A DNA stretch of 64,000 bases from Butyricimonas synergistica DSM 23225. GTDB lineage: Bacteria; Bacteroidota; Bacteroidia; Bacteroidales; Marinifilaceae. The notes beneath the pieces are model-generated. The model was not told the DNA's origin, searched no databases, and saw nothing but the letters and a program-made list of their open reading frames with translations. The DNA lies in the NCBI RefSeq assembly GCF_000379665.1, contig NZ_KB903360.1:560175-624174 (forward strand), in the 5' to 3' direction. The translations under genes and the position numbers were made by a program. This document shows, one piece after another, positions 33,936-43,199 of this stretch. Numbering within the stretch: position 1 is the first letter of the stretch; each line of letters opens with the position of its first letter.

Positions 33936-36188
33936 TTACCAGTTAATGCGCAGTGAAAGGTAAGGAATAAATGGTAACATTACCTTAGATTTCGGGATAA
34001 TTTTTGTTAAGTTTTGGCTGGTTTCCGTTTGGAAGTAGACGAACGAGGGGTTCGACTGGTTGTACACGTTGTATGCCCCGATGCTCAGTTTGTAGAAAGT
34101 CTTCTTGCCGCTGAATTTGTAGTCCAAACTGGCGTCCAACCGGTGGTTGTCCGGTAATTTGTAATTATAGCGGTCTGTATAGACGGGGATCAGCACGGGA
34201 TTCTCGCCCGTTTGGATTTCCGTGATGTTTTGGGCTACCACCATGCCTTTGGGGAAAGTGGTGTATACCCCGGAGGAAAATGTCCAAAGCGTGTTCAGCA
34301 GGAGTCGGGGGGAGATCTCGTACGACAGGTTCAGAACGACGTTGTGCTTCACGTCGTACGGGGGATTGAACGATTTGCCGTTGTTGATTTCGGCAAACTT
34401 GCGCTTGGATTCCGATAGGGTGTAGTTTGCCCGCACGTATAGGGCGTGATGGTTTAGCGTGAGGTCGAATTCCATGCCCTTGGCGTAACCTTTGCCTTGT
34501 ATCAGGTTGTCAGTCAAGGCGGAGTATTCGGTTTGGATATCAGAAGCGAAGTCCTTCACGTGGCGCATATCCTTGTAGAATACCCCGGCGTAGAGGGAAA
34601 GGAGTTGCCCGATTTCTTGATTTATCCCGATGGAATACTGGTGGCAGGTAGCGGGTTTTGTGCCTTTTGCCAATGGGTACCAGATGTCGATGGGGGTTTT
34701 TACCGTGAAATAGGGATAAAGGCTAAGGTATTGGACGGTTTTCGCGTAGTCTGCCCATAAAGTGAGTTTGTTGAACGTGTAGCTGATTTTCGCCCGGGGG
34801 GAGAACGTGTGGGTGTGGGTGTCTCCGCGATAATACTGGTAGTTTGCCCCGACATTCAGCATGAAGTTGTGGTTTAACTGGTAGTTTATATCCAGGTATA
34901 TTTCATATAAATTGAAGTCCTTGTCTGAACTTTTTATTAGCAGGTCTTCCCTCTCGTTGGATTTGTTTGCCGTTTCGAAACGGGAATACTCGAATTTGCC
35001 GCCCGTGTTTATATTTATGTTATCGGAAAGCTTGCGGGCGTAGGATACTTGTCCCAGCAAGGCGTAATGGCGGTTGCCGCCTCCCATGGGGATGCTGCCG
35101 GATGCGTCGCCCTCGCTGTACGTGTTTTTGCTACCGAATTGGAAGTCCCATTGTTCCCATGAAGTGGGGGTGTAGGATGCGTTTATGTTGCCGGAGAGCG
35201 TGTGCCAGTCGAACACGTATTGAATGTGGTCGCTGATTTTCATTTTCATGTGATCGATGGAGAAAAGACCGAATGCGGAGGCTTTCCACTTGTCCGAAAG
35301 GCGTGAATCTATACTTGCGGTAATATCACTGAAAGAGTACTCCGGCATATAGTTAGGATTCCGGTTGTCCTTCATGGAACGATTGTATAGCTTAGATATG
35401 TGTTGCAGGTAGGAGGTGCGGGCGGAAACGGCAAAAGAAGTGTGGTTTTTCAGCAGGGGACCTTTGGCTTTGAGGGCGGAGGACACGAGTCCTATGGTGA
35501 CTTCGCCCTCGTGTTTGTTCTTGTTGCCCGGGTCGGGACGCATATTGATGTAGGAGGAGAGGAAGCTGTTGTACCGGGCAGGGAATCCGCTCTTGAAGAG
35601 GGTGGAGTTGCCCAGGATGTAGGGGTCGAAAGTGGAAAGGATGCCGGTCAGGTGGTCGGGATAGGCGATGACCATGTTGTTAATCAGGAATCCGTTCTCG
35701 TTGCTGTTGCCCCCGCGGACGTAAATTCCCGAGTTCAGTGCGTTGGTAGTCACGATGCCAGGCATGGTGGCGAGGTATTTCAGAATGTCCTGTTCCCCTA
35801 GTATGGCTGGAATCCGTTCGATGTTTTTTATGGACGAGAGGACACGCCCGCTTGCCGGCAGAGCTCTGACGACGACTTCTTTCAGGTTGTTGTGTTTGTT
35901 CCGCAACGTGATGACGAAGGGAGCGTCGCTTTTTGTCAGCTTGTAAGTTTCACTTTTGTAGTTGATGTGTGAAAATTCCAGCGTGCAGGGGATGTCGCAT
36001 TCCAGGCGGAAATACCCCAGCGAGTCGGTGGTGGTGCCGTTTTTGTTGTCCATGCAATAGATATTTACCCCGCTCACGGGTTCGCCCGAGTTGGCAATGA
36101 CTTTCCCCATGACGATTGTCTGGGCGTCGAGGGAAACAGGAATAAATAGGAGCAGGATAACAAACCATTTCACCATACGTGCAACCAT
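33936..36188 (-). CDS. TonB-dependent outer-membrane receptor with carboxypeptidase-like domain
   Basis: The 750-residue receptor has a signal peptide (an inner methionine at residue 5 is the likely start), a carboxypeptidase-D-like regulatory domain at about 22-105 (GKVIANSGEPVSGVNIYCMD), a plug at about 115-230 with GIYVRGGNSNENGFLINN, and a 22-strand-type barrel ending in YLSLRINW with the terminal aromatic. It imports an unidentified ligand with energy from TonB. It is co-transcribed with the DUF4249 gene 6 bp downstream. A -7 box TACATTTG lies 19 bp before the ATG at 36188. Confidence 0.92.
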   Translation of the reverse strand: MVARMVKWFVILLLFIPVSLDAQTIVMGKVIANSGEPVSGVNIYCMDNKNGTTTDSLGYFRLECDIPCTLEFSHINYKSETYKLTKSDAPFVITLRNKHNNLKEVVVRALPASGRVLSSIKNIERIPAILGEQDILKYLATMPGIVTTNALNSGIYVRGGNSNENGFLINNMVIAYPDHLTGILSTFDPYILGNSTLFKSGFPARYNSFLSSYINMRPDPGNKNKHEGEVTIGLVSSALKAKGPLLKNHTSFAVSARTSYLQHISKLYNRSMKDNRNPNYMPEYSFSDITASIDSRLSDKWKASAFGLFSIDHMKMKISDHIQYVFDWHTLSGNINASYTPTSWEQWDFQFGSKNTYSEGDASGSIPMGGGNRHYALLGQVSYARKLSDNININTGGKFEYSRFETANKSNEREDLLIKSSDKDFNLYEIYLDINYQLNHNFMLNVGANYQYYRGDTHTHTFSPRAKISYTFNKLTLWADYAKTVQYLSLYPYFTVKTPIDIWYPLAKGTKPATCHQYSIGINQEIGQLLSLYAGVFYKDMRHVKDFASDIQTEYSALTDNLIQGKGYAKGMEFDLTLNHHALYVRANYTLSESKRKFAEINNGKSFNPPYDVKHNVVLNLSYEISPRLLLNTLWTFSSGVYTTFPKGMVVAQNITEIQTGENPVLIPVYTDRYNYKLPDNHRLDASLDYKFSGKKTFYKLSIGAYNVYNQSNPSFVYFQTETSQNLTKIIPKSKVMLPFIPYLSLRINW

Positions 36189-36206
36189 TGTGATTCTGAA
36201 ACTTTA

Positions 36207-36214
36207 CAAATGTA
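36207..36214 (-). promoter_or_regulatory. Probable -7 element of TonB receptor gene
   Basis: Minus-strand TACATTTG is a perfect TAnnTTTG match close to the receptor start. No TTTG at the -33 distance was found. Confidence 0.4.
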
Positions 36215-36292
36215 GTAAACAAATTAGTAGAATCATGGTCGGGGGTGTGAATAAATGTTGTTATTTTGCAGATTAACAGTAAAACTCATGTC

Positions 36293-37414
36293 ATGGGAAT
36301 ATATGTACACGTACCTTTTTGCCGGAGTAAATGTTTTTATTGCGGCTTTTATTCGGTGGCTTCGTTGAAGCTGAAGGAGGCTTACCTGGGGGCAGTTGAG
36401 CGGGAAATAGCCTTGCGGGAGGGGTATCTGCCGGAGCGGCGGGTGAGTACGGTTTACTTCGGCGGGGGCACTCCCTCGTACTTGGAGCGGGGGGAGCTGC
36501 AGCGGATTGTCGATGCGCTGGAACGGCATTACGATATTTTGCCGGGGGCGGAACGGACGATCGAGTTGAACCCGGAGGATTTGACCCGGGAGCGTTTTGC
36601 GGGAATCCGGGATATGGGGTTTAATCGGTTGAGTGTTGGGGTACAGTCGTTTTCTGATGATCATTTAAAGCAAATTAACCGGACACACACGGGCAGGCAG
36701 GCGATGGAGGGGGTACGGTTGGCGGCAGATATGGGGTTTGACAATATCAGCGTGGATTTAATTATCGGTTTGCCGGGACAGACGGAGGGGGAGTTGCTGG
36801 AGGATATGGCTGTTGTAAATCGTTTGCCCATAAAGCATTTATCGGTTTATATGTTGAGTATTGATTCAAATACGGTTTTTGAGGTGATGGTTCGGCAGGG
36901 GAAATTCAAGCTGGAGGATGAGGAGGTGATGGCACGACGTTATGGTGTAGTGTGTAAATGTTTGAAGGATATGGGTTTCGAACATTACGAGATCTCGAAT
37001 TTTGCCCGTGAGGGGAAATACTCGTTTCACAATACTTCGTATTGGCAGCAAAAGCCTTATATCGGGTTCGGACCATCGGCGCACTCGTATGATTTGCATT
37101 CCCGGCAATGGAATACGGCGAATTTGAAAACTTATATAGAGAGTTTAGGTGATGGTATATTGTCTTTTGAAAAAGAGGAGTTAACGGACGTGGATTTGTA
37201 TAACGAATACGTGATGACGAATTTGCGGACGATGTGGGGGATCGATACAGCGAAGGTCGAGGGGGAATACGGGATGTTTTGGCAACAGGTCGGTGGGGCG
37301 TTGCGGAAATACCTGGATTCCGGCGACCTGGTGGAGCGGGACGGGAAATTGCGAATCAGCGAATCGGGGTGGGTGATTTCCGATGCGATACTGAGTGATT
37401 TGTTCGTGGTGTAA
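36293..37414 (+). CDS. hemW: HemW-like radical SAM protein (heme chaperone)
   Basis: The 373-residue protein begins at the ATG at 36293; a TTG nine codons upstream is in frame but less likely. C10, C14 and C17 form the CxxxCxxC cluster of radical SAM enzymes in HVPFCRSKCFYCGFYS, where the extra cysteine typical of HemN is absent from HemW-type proteins. VYFGGGTPSYL, SVGVQSFSD and SVDLIIGLPGQT follow in family order. HemW proteins carry heme and were long annotated as oxygen-independent coproporphyrinogen oxidase; enzymatic oxidase activity is not expected. It starts about 105 bp from the divergent TonB receptor gene. Confidence 0.9.
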   Translation: MGIYVHVPFCRSKCFYCGFYSVASLKLKEAYLGAVEREIALREGYLPERRVSTVYFGGGTPSYLERGELQRIVDALERHYDILPGAERTIELNPEDLTRERFAGIRDMGFNRLSVGVQSFSDDHLKQINRTHTGRQAMEGVRLAADMGFDNISVDLIIGLPGQTEGELLEDMAVVNRLPIKHLSVYMLSIDSNTVFEVMVRQGKFKLEDEEVMARRYGVVCKCLKDMGFEHYEISNFAREGKYSFHNTSYWQQKPYIGFGPSAHSYDLHSRQWNTANLKTYIESLGDGILSFEKEELTDVDLYNEYVMTNLRTMWGIDTAKVEGEYGMFWQQVGGALRKYLDSGDLVERDGKLRISESGWVISDAILSDLFVV

Positions 37415-37463
37415 AGTTGAACGCAGGGTTTGAGGCGGGAGAAAATGTTCGCATGGAGGGGGA

Positions 37464-37500
37464 AAATCTAAAATCTAAAATTTAAAATCTAAAATCTATG
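37464..37500. repeat. Short A/T tandem repeat (AATCTAAAAT-type) before asnS
   Basis: The stretch AATCTAAAATCTAAAATTTA continues with two more copies of AAATCTAAAATCT. Similar motifs appear in the intergenic stretches near 4325, 59790, 60260 and 60320. Confidence 0.6.
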
Positions 37501-37532
37501 AGCTTTTGGCTGTAGCATAGTGGAAAAAATAC

Positions 37533-37540
37533 TATTTTTG
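37533..37540 (+). promoter_or_regulatory. Probable -7 element of asnS
   Basis: TATTTTTG matches TAnnTTTG 32 bp before the asnS ATG; a TTTG at 37505-37508 stands 24 bp upstream, slightly farther than usual. Confidence 0.5.
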
Positions 37541-37572
37541 CAGTGTAAGTTTAATATTTAAATGTTTTTTAG

Positions 37573-39018
37573 ATGAAAACAAGTAGAATGTCAGTCAAAG
37601 AACTGTTGCAATCAACGGATTGCGGTAAAGAGGTTGAGGTTAAAGGATGGGTAAGAACCAAACGCGGTAATAAACAAGTAAATTTTATCGCGTTGAATGA
37701 CGGCTCTACGATCAATAATATACAGGTGGTGGTTGATATGGAGAAGACTCCGGATGAGTTGATGAAGAAAGTGACGACGGGGGCGGCTATTCACGTGAAA
37801 GGTTTGCTTGTGGAAAGCACGGGAAGCGGGCAGGCTCACGAGATTCAGGCTTCGGAGGTTATCGTGTTGGGCGAGGCTGACCCGGACAAATACCCGATTC
37901 AACCGAAGAAGCATAGCCTGGAATTCTTGCGGGAGGTGGCGCACTTGCGTTTCCGCACGAATATTTTCGGGGCGGTTTTCCGTATTCGTCACGCGATGGC
38001 TTTCGCTATCCACAAGTATTTTAACGACCACGGGTTCTATTACCTGCACACGCCGTTAATTACGGCTTCCGATTGCGAGGGAGCGGGCGAGATGTTCCGT
38101 GTGACGACGTTGGACGCGGTGAATCCGCCTTTGCTGGAAGACGGGAGCGTTGATTTCAGGCAGGATTTCTTCGGGAAGTCGACGAACTTGACGGTGAGCG
38201 GTCAGCTGGAAGGTGAATTGGGAGCCATGTCCTTGGGACGTATTTATACTTTCGGACCTACTTTCCGCGCGGAGAATTCGAACACGACACGCCATTTGTC
38301 GGAATTCTGGATGGTTGAGCCGGAAGTGGCTTTCTATGATATTAACGATAACATGGATTTGGCGGAAGACTTCTTGAAATATTTGATCCGGTATGCCTTG
38401 GATAATTGCATGGATGATTTGCAGTTCCTGAGCAAGCGTTTGCAGGAGGAGGAGAAGGACAAGAAGGCGGAAGAGCGTTCCATGGAGTTGATAGAGAAGT
38501 TGCAATTCGTGTTGACCCATGATTTCGAGCGGGTGACTTACACGGAAGCGATCGATATTTTGATGAACAGCAAGCCGAATAAGAATGGCAAGTTCCAGTA
38601 CCCGGTGACGGGTTGGGGCGTGGATTTGCAGAGCGAGCACGAGCGCTACCTGGTGGAGAAACACTTCAAGAAACCGGTGATCCTGACGGGGTACCCGAAG
38701 GAGATCAAGGCTTTCTATATGAAGCAGAACCCGGACGGGAAGACCGTGGCGGCGATGGATGTGCTTTTCCCGCAGATCGGAGAGATTATCGGAGGGTCGC
38801 AGCGTGAAGAGAATTACGATAAGCTGGTAACCCGTATGCAGGAAGTCGGGATTCCGGTGTCCAGCATGTGGTGGTATCTGGATACAAGACGTTTCGGTTC
38901 TGCCGAGCATAGCGGTTTCGGTTTGGGATTCGAGCGTTTGTTGTTGTTCGTGACCGGAATGGGGAATATCCGAGACGTGATTCCATTCCCGCGTGCGCCG
39001 AAGAATGCTGAATTTTAA
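37573..39018 (+). CDS. asnS: Asparaginyl-tRNA synthetase
   Basis: The 481-residue class II synthetase charges tRNA-Asn. An OB-fold anticodon-binding domain spans about residues 18-105 ([20 protein letters not shown]), and the catalytic core has [18 protein letters not shown], the class II motif 2 around [20 protein letters not shown], and motif 3 in [20 protein letters not shown]. The NTT after the arginine-glutamate of motif 2 fits the Asn rather than Asp enzyme. It is followed 18 bp later by rpoN on the same strand. Length is typical. Confidence 0.96.
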   Translation: MKTSRMSVKELLQSTDCGKEVEVKGWVRTKRGNKQVNFIALNDGSTINNIQVVVDMEKTPDELMKKVTTGAAIHVKGLLVESTGSGQAHEIQASEVIVLGEADPDKYPIQPKKHSLEFLREVAHLRFRTNIFGAVFRIRHAMAFAIHKYFNDHGFYYLHTPLITASDCEGAGEMFRVTTLDAVNPPLLEDGSVDFRQDFFGKSTNLTVSGQLEGELGAMSLGRIYTFGPTFRAENSNTTRHLSEFWMVEPEVAFYDINDNMDLAEDFLKYLIRYALDNCMDDLQFLSKRLQEEEKDKKAEERSMELIEKLQFVLTHDFERVTYTEAIDILMNSKPNKNGKFQYPVTGWGVDLQSEHERYLVEKHFKKPVILTGYPKEIKAFYMKQNPDGKTVAAMDVLFPQIGEIIGGSQREENYDKLVTRMQEVGIPVSSMWWYLDTRRFGSAEHSGFGLGFERLLLFVTGMGNIRDVIPFPRAPKNAEF

Positions 39019-39036
39019 TTTTTAGATAGGATAAGG

Positions 39037-40527
39037 ATGCTCAAGCAGAATTTACAACAGAAATTGGGATTGAAAATCAATCCGTTGCAGATCCAGCTGA
39101 TAAAGCTGCTTGAGCTTCCCACGTACCAACTCGAGCAGAGGATAAAAGAGGAGTTGGAGTCGAATCCCCTCCTGGAGGAGGGCGAGGAGAAGCCCGAGCC
39201 GGAGGTTGATATCAAGGAGGACGGGGATGAGGTGGATTACGATGAGAATACGCCGGAAGAGGAGGAATATGAACACGCGGATGACGAGTTTTCGCTGGAT
39301 GATTATATTAGCGACGAGGATGATATCCCGGATTACAGGTTGACGGCTTCGAACGCGTCTAAAGATGATGATGCGCGGGAGTTTATGCTTTCGGGAGGAA
39401 TCTCGTTCCGGGAGAATCTCGTGGAACAGCTAGGGACGCAGCATTTGTGCGATTTGGATCGTAAGATTTGCGAGTACATTATCGGTAATATTGATGACGA
39501 CGGTTATTTGCGCCGGGACGTGGAGAATATCGTGGATGACCTGGCTTTCGGTGCAGGGGTCGAGGTGGACGACCGGAAGATCGAGTCGCTGTTGAAGGTG
39601 GTGCAATGCTTTGATCCGCCGGGCGTAGGGGCAAGGGATTTGCGCGAGTGCCTGTTGTTGCAGGTGAAGCGCCGTTTGACGGAAGCGTCTTCTCCCGCGT
39701 TGCTGAATGCCCGTGTGATCCTGGAAGATTATTTCGAGGAGTTTTCTAAAAAGCATTACGAGAAGATCTCGAAGCGGATGAAGATTTCGGACGAGGAGTT
39801 GAAGGTGGCGGTGGACGAGATTCTGAAATTGAACCCGAAGCCGGGAGGACAGATATCCGATTCGTCGGTTCCGGGGGCAGAGAAGATTATCCCGGATTTT
39901 AACCTGGATATCGTGGACGGGGAGTTGCAGCTTAGCTTGAACACGGGGGATGTGCCCGAGTTGCGCTTGAACAAGTCCTACGTGAATATGCTGGAGGATT
40001 ACCAGAAGAATTCTAATTCACGGGAGAAGAAGGATGTAGTTTCTTTCGTGAAGTATAAATTGAGTTCTGCCCGTTCGTTTATCGATGCCGTGCAGCAGCG
40101 GAATAACACGTTGATGTTGACGATGACGGCTATCGTGCAATTTCAGAAACAATTCTTTATGACGGGGGACGAGAGCAAGTTGAAACCGATGATTTTGCGG
40201 GATATTGCCGATATCACGGGATTGGATGTTTCTACTATTTCTCGGGTTTCCAATTCAAAATATATTCAGACGTGGTTCGGGATTTATTCTTTGAAGCAAT
40301 TCTTCTCGGGCAGTATGCCGACGAGTAGCGGGGAGGAAGTGAGCACGGGTGAGCTCAAGAATGTGCTGAAGGATATCGTGGAAAGTGAAGATAAGCGAAA
40401 ACCGTTCACGGATGATGAATTGGTGGATTTGATGAAGGATAAAGGCTACCAGATTGCCCGGCGGACGATAGCGAAGTATCGCCAGTTGTTGGATATTCCG
40501 GTTGCCCGTCTTCGTCGTGAAGTTTAA
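39037..40527 (+). CDS. rpoN: RNA polymerase sigma-54 factor
   Basis: The 496-residue protein starts with the glutamine-rich activator-interaction region I (LKQNLQQKLGLKINPLQIQL), passes through an acidic region II (about 45-105), the core-binding domain, a helix-turn-helix with DITGLDVSTISRVSNSKYIQ near 395-415, and the RpoN box ARRTIAKYRQLL near 473-484. It directs polymerase to -24/-12 promoters opened by AAA activators; no such activator or clear -24/-12 promoter was noted in the window. It follows asnS by 18 bp and is followed by the PAP2-like gene after 14 bp, so the three may share a transcript. Confidence 0.97.
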   Translation: MLKQNLQQKLGLKINPLQIQLIKLLELPTYQLEQRIKEELESNPLLEEGEEKPEPEVDIKEDGDEVDYDENTPEEEEYEHADDEFSLDDYISDEDDIPDYRLTASNASKDDDAREFMLSGGISFRENLVEQLGTQHLCDLDRKICEYIIGNIDDDGYLRRDVENIVDDLAFGAGVEVDDRKIESLLKVVQCFDPPGVGARDLRECLLLQVKRRLTEASSPALLNARVILEDYFEEFSKKHYEKISKRMKISDEELKVAVDEILKLNPKPGGQISDSSVPGAEKIIPDFNLDIVDGELQLSLNTGDVPELRLNKSYVNMLEDYQKNSNSREKKDVVSFVKYKLSSARSFIDAVQQRNNTLMLTMTAIVQFQKQFFMTGDESKLKPMILRDIADITGLDVSTISRVSNSKYIQTWFGIYSLKQFFSGSMPTSSGEEVSTGELKNVLKDIVESEDKRKPFTDDELVDLMKDKGYQIARRTIAKYRQLLDIPVARLRREV

Positions 40528-40541
40528 TATGATTTTTTGAT

Positions 40542-41147
40542 ATGAAATTATTTGCATGGAGTGTGTCGGTGCTCTTTCACCCGTTGTTGTTGCCGTTGTA
40601 TATGTTGTTTGTTACGTTTAATTCCGATACTATTTTTTCAGGAATCCCGGATTACACGCAGAATATGTCTTATTTGTTGACATTACTGGGGGTGACATTG
40701 TTGCCGCTGGCGAGTCTTCCGTTGTTGAAATGGCTGGGACTGGTCGGTGATTATCAGTTGAGGCATAAACAAGATCGGGTTTTTCCGGTGCTTGCCACGG
40801 TGATAGGGGCTTTCCTGGTGTTTTACCTTTCCCGGAATTTGCCGTTCTCGAATATCGTGCGGGAGTTGTATTTGATTATGGTGATTCTGCTTTCCGGGTT
40901 CATGATCGTGACGATGCGCTGGAAGATGAGCATGCACATGACGGCGATCGGGGCGTTGTGCGCTTTTGTTTTTATCCTGGGGATGAAGTATTTCGGGGAG
41001 GTGATTAATTTGTTGCCCCTGCTGATCCTGATCGCGGGTGTGCTGGCATTCTCGAGGCTGTATCTGAAACGTCACACGCCGGCACAGATTTATGCCGGGT
41101 TTATTTACGGGGTGATCGTGGTCAGCCTGTTGTTTAATAAAGGGTAA
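40542..41147 (+). CDS. PAP2-like integral membrane protein
   Basis: The 201-residue protein has about six membrane helices. Near residues 129-137 it has KMSMHMTAIGAL and near 171-182 SRLYLKRHTPAQIYAG, which align with the SGH and SRxxxxxHxxxD motifs of type 2 phosphatidic acid phosphatases; the histidines are present but the first motif is imperfect (SMH), and the final aspartate is glutamine. It could be a lipid phosphatase or an inactive relative. It follows rpoN by 14 bp and its 3' end overlaps the convergent SPOR lipoprotein gene by 14 bp. Confidence 0.6.
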   Translation: MKLFAWSVSVLFHPLLLPLYMLFVTFNSDTIFSGIPDYTQNMSYLLTLLGVTLLPLASLPLLKWLGLVGDYQLRHKQDRVFPVLATVIGAFLVFYLSRNLPFSNIVRELYLIMVILLSGFMIVTMRWKMSMHMTAIGALCAFVFILGMKYFGEVINLLPLLILIAGVLAFSRLYLKRHTPAQIYAGFIYGVIVVSLLFNKG

Positions 41148-41583
41148 TCCAGATATCTTCTTGTTTTAGTTGGATAGCCAGTTCATTTCTTTTTTTTGTG
41201 GCTTCTTGTTTGTCGGGATTGTTCGCGATGCTTACCCGGTAACGTTGGTCTTTGGTGATGATCCGGGCATCGTTGTATCCCAGGGCTTTTAGCCGGGCAA
41301 CGTCTTCCCGTGCCAGTTTTTCGTTGGGATGGCTTGCCACGATGATATGATAGCTTTTGGCGGGAGTTGCGGGTTTGACGGTCTGTGACACGCTGGGAGC
41401 CGTTTTAACTTCCGCGGTAGTTTCCCGTGTCGGGGTCTTGACAGGTGAAGTCGCCTCGGTGTTTGCCGGGGGGAGTTCTCGTTTTACATTTACGGTAGTC
41501 AGGTTGTTGGGACTCATTTTATCACGCTGGCAACCCGATAGGAATAGCAAAGCGATAAAAGACAGAAATGAAACGAATTTCAT
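41134..41583 (-). CDS. SPOR-domain lipoprotein
   Basis: The 149-residue lipoprotein has the signal MKFVSFLSFIALLFLSGC (cysteine 18), a low-complexity linker rich in Thr, Pro and Val up to about residue 75, and a C-terminal SPOR domain (YHIIVASHPNEKLAREDVAR, then LGYNDARIITKDQRYRVSIA). SPOR domains bind denuded peptidoglycan glycans at the division site. It follows a second SPOR lipoprotein gene by 10 bp. The exact partner in division is unknown. Confidence 0.85.
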   Translation of the reverse strand: MKFVSFLSFIALLFLSGCQRDKMSPNNLTTVNVKRELPPANTEATSPVKTPTRETTAEVKTAPSVSQTVKPATPAKSYHIIVASHPNEKLAREDVARLKALGYNDARIITKDQRYRVSIANNPDKQEATKKRNELAIQLKQEDIWITLY

Positions 41584-41593
41584 GGTTATTCAA

Positions 41594-41998
41594 TTATTTG
41601 ACAGGATGTATCCAAGCTTCTTCGTTACCGGGGATTTTGTGAAGTTTCCGAACCGCGGTGACGGCTTCCTGGTGGGTGGCATACCCTTCATAAGCGACCA
41701 GGTACAGGTTTTCAAAATAGGGCATGACTAAAGCGTTTTTGTATCCCTCTTTCTGAAGTTTTTCACATAGGCGATCCGCGTTATTCTTGTATTCAAAACA
41801 CCCGGTAATGAGGAAGTAGGCGGGAGCTGCCTTTACGGGCTCAACCTTTGGTTCTTCCTTGTTAACGTAAACGGTGTCTTTAACTATAATTGTTTCTTTT
41901 TGAACCGTTTGTACGGTTTCTTTTTTGACCGTTTTCTCCGCGCATGAGGAGAAAAGAGTGGCTAGAATAACAAGCGTGTGGAATAAATATGCTTTCAT
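41594..41998 (-). CDS. SPOR-domain lipoprotein
   Basis: The start is taken as the ATG at 41996-41998, giving 134 residues and a proper lipoprotein signal, MKAYLFHTLVILATLFSSC (cysteine 19); the open frame extends 14 codons upstream but with no signal there. A Val/Lys/Thr-rich spacer precedes the SPOR-like domain (YFLITGCFEYKNNADRLCEK, KNALVMPYFENLYLVAYEGY). It is 10 bp upstream of the other SPOR gene and probably arose by tandem duplication, although the two have diverged. Confidence 0.8.
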   Translation of the reverse strand: MKAYLFHTLVILATLFSSCAEKTVKKETVQTVQKETIIVKDTVYVNKEEPKVEPVKAAPAYFLITGCFEYKNNADRLCEKLQKEGYKNALVMPYFENLYLVAYEGYATHQEAVTAVRKLHKIPGNEEAWIHPVK

Positions 41999-42112
41999 AT
42001 CCAGTGATATTTGTAATTTATCATGCCAAGATACGAACAAATTTATTGTTAGTAAAGTATTTTCCTCTATTTTTGTGTTGAATGTAAGAATTTCTAATTA
42101 GCTATATCGGTT

Positions 42113-42916
42113 ATGAATAAAATTATTGGCATTTTGTTGCTCTTGTTTGTTGCGGCGTCCTGTAAGGAGGAGGCGGAACCTATCGTGAAAATCTCGACGA
42201 ATTACGGTGATATGCGAATCCGTTTGTACGAGGGAACTCCCAAGCACCGGGATAATTTCATGAAATTGGTTAAAGAGAATTTTTATGATAGCTTGTTGTT
42301 TCATCGGGTGATTGATCATTTTATGATTCAAGGCGGCGACCCGACTTCCAAGAATGCCGCCCCGGACGTGATGCTGGGAGAAGGTGATGTCGGCTACCGG
42401 GTGGATGCCGAGTTCCAATTGCCGAAATATTTTCACAAGAAGGGGGCTTTGGCTGCCGCCCGTGAAGGCGATCAGGTAAACCCGGAACGGGCTTCGAGCG
42501 GAGCTCAGTTTTATATTGTCCAGGGACGAGTGTATGAGCCGGAGGAATTGGCTACCGTGGTACAAAGTATTAATGGAAGACGTAAATTGGCGTTGTATAA
42601 TAGCTTGAAAATGCAGTATGTAGATGAGTTTAACCGTTTGCAAGAGGCGAATGATACCGCCGGGATTACGGCATTGTCGGAGAAATTGACTCAGGCGTGT
42701 GACAGCCTATTCGTGAACGAGGAACTCGTGCTGACGGAAGAACAGAAAAAAGCCTACACGACGGTAGGGGGTACACCGCATCTGGACGGGCAATATACCG
42801 TTTTCGGCGAGGTGATCGAGGGATTGGACGTGCTGGATAAGATCGCCGCCGTGAACACGGGAAGGGCTGACCGCCCGGTGAAGGATGTGGTGATTTATAG
42901 TGTGAGGAAGGAGTAA
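42113..42916 (+). CDS. Cyclophilin-type peptidyl-prolyl isomerase lipoprotein
   Basis: The 267-residue protein has a lipoprotein signal (MNKIIGILLLLFVAASC, cysteine 17) and a cyclophilin domain: FHRVIDHFMIQGGDP contains the catalytic arginine, GAQFYIVQG and GQYTVFGEVIEGLDVLDKI follow. An insertion of about 70 helical residues (roughly 145-215) splits the domain between GAQFYIVQG and the VGGTPHLDG turn, something I have seen in Bacteroidota cyclophilins. It probably assists folding in the periplasm or at the outer membrane. A hairpin lies downstream. Confidence 0.9.
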   Translation: MNKIIGILLLLFVAASCKEEAEPIVKISTNYGDMRIRLYEGTPKHRDNFMKLVKENFYDSLLFHRVIDHFMIQGGDPTSKNAAPDVMLGEGDVGYRVDAEFQLPKYFHKKGALAAAREGDQVNPERASSGAQFYIVQGRVYEPEELATVVQSINGRRKLALYNSLKMQYVDEFNRLQEANDTAGITALSEKLTQACDSLFVNEELVLTEEQKKAYTTVGGTPHLDGQYTVFGEVIEGLDVLDKIAAVNTGRADRPVKDVVIYSVRKE

Positions 42917-42920
42917 GAGA

Positions 42921-43072
42921 TTGTAAAGCCAATTTATTGGTTGCTATATTTGAACAAAGGATTGGGATATAACACTTAACTATATCCCGAGTTTAAAATT
43001 ATCATTTGTACAAAATTGTGGATATTCCCATAAATAAAGCGCCCACTAAAAGTGTTTAACTTTTAAGGGGCG
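42921..43072 (+). ncRNA. Possible small RNA locus downstream of the cyclophilin gene
   Basis: A promoter-like pair, TTGT (42921-42924) and TATATTTG (42945-42952) 20 bp apart, is followed by a hairpin GGGATATA/TATATCCC at 42964-42988 and a second hairpin with stems CGCCC/GGGCG and TAAAAG/CTTTTA at 43040-43072. A transcript of about 115 nt is conceivable. The T-tract after the last hairpin is weak on this strand, so this is speculative. Confidence 0.25.
43040..43072 (+). terminator. Hairpin terminator candidate after the cyclophilin gene
   Basis: Stems CGCCC/GGGCG and TAAAAG/CTTTTA enclose a 7-nt loop and are followed by a broken T-rich stretch. It could end the cyclophilin transcript before the giant gene 2 promoter. 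Confidence 0.5.
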
Positions 43073-43163
43073 TTTCATTATATTCTAGCCTCTAATTTTT
43101 GTACACGAGAAATCTTTTCATTTTTAACAGTGTCATGTATTGCATAACACTATTTTTTATTTA

Positions 43164-43171
43164 TACCTTTG
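43164..43171 (+). promoter_or_regulatory. Probable -7 element of giant gene 2
   Basis: TACCTTTG matches TAnnTTTG 29 bp before the ATG at 43200. The -33 position has only TTGC-like sequence. Confidence 0.45.
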
Positions 43172-43199
43172 TTTTGTACTAAAAATAAATCTTACAATC

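Noticed and set aside
36266-36292. TTG start for hemW
   Set aside because: The ATG at 36293 begins directly with the conserved MGIYVHVPFC and family length.
38056-38910. A 284-codon open frame on the minus strand inside asnS
   Set aside because: It is antisense to a fully conserved synthetase gene and has an unnatural composition rich in His, Arg, Gln and Leu; no start context or homology.
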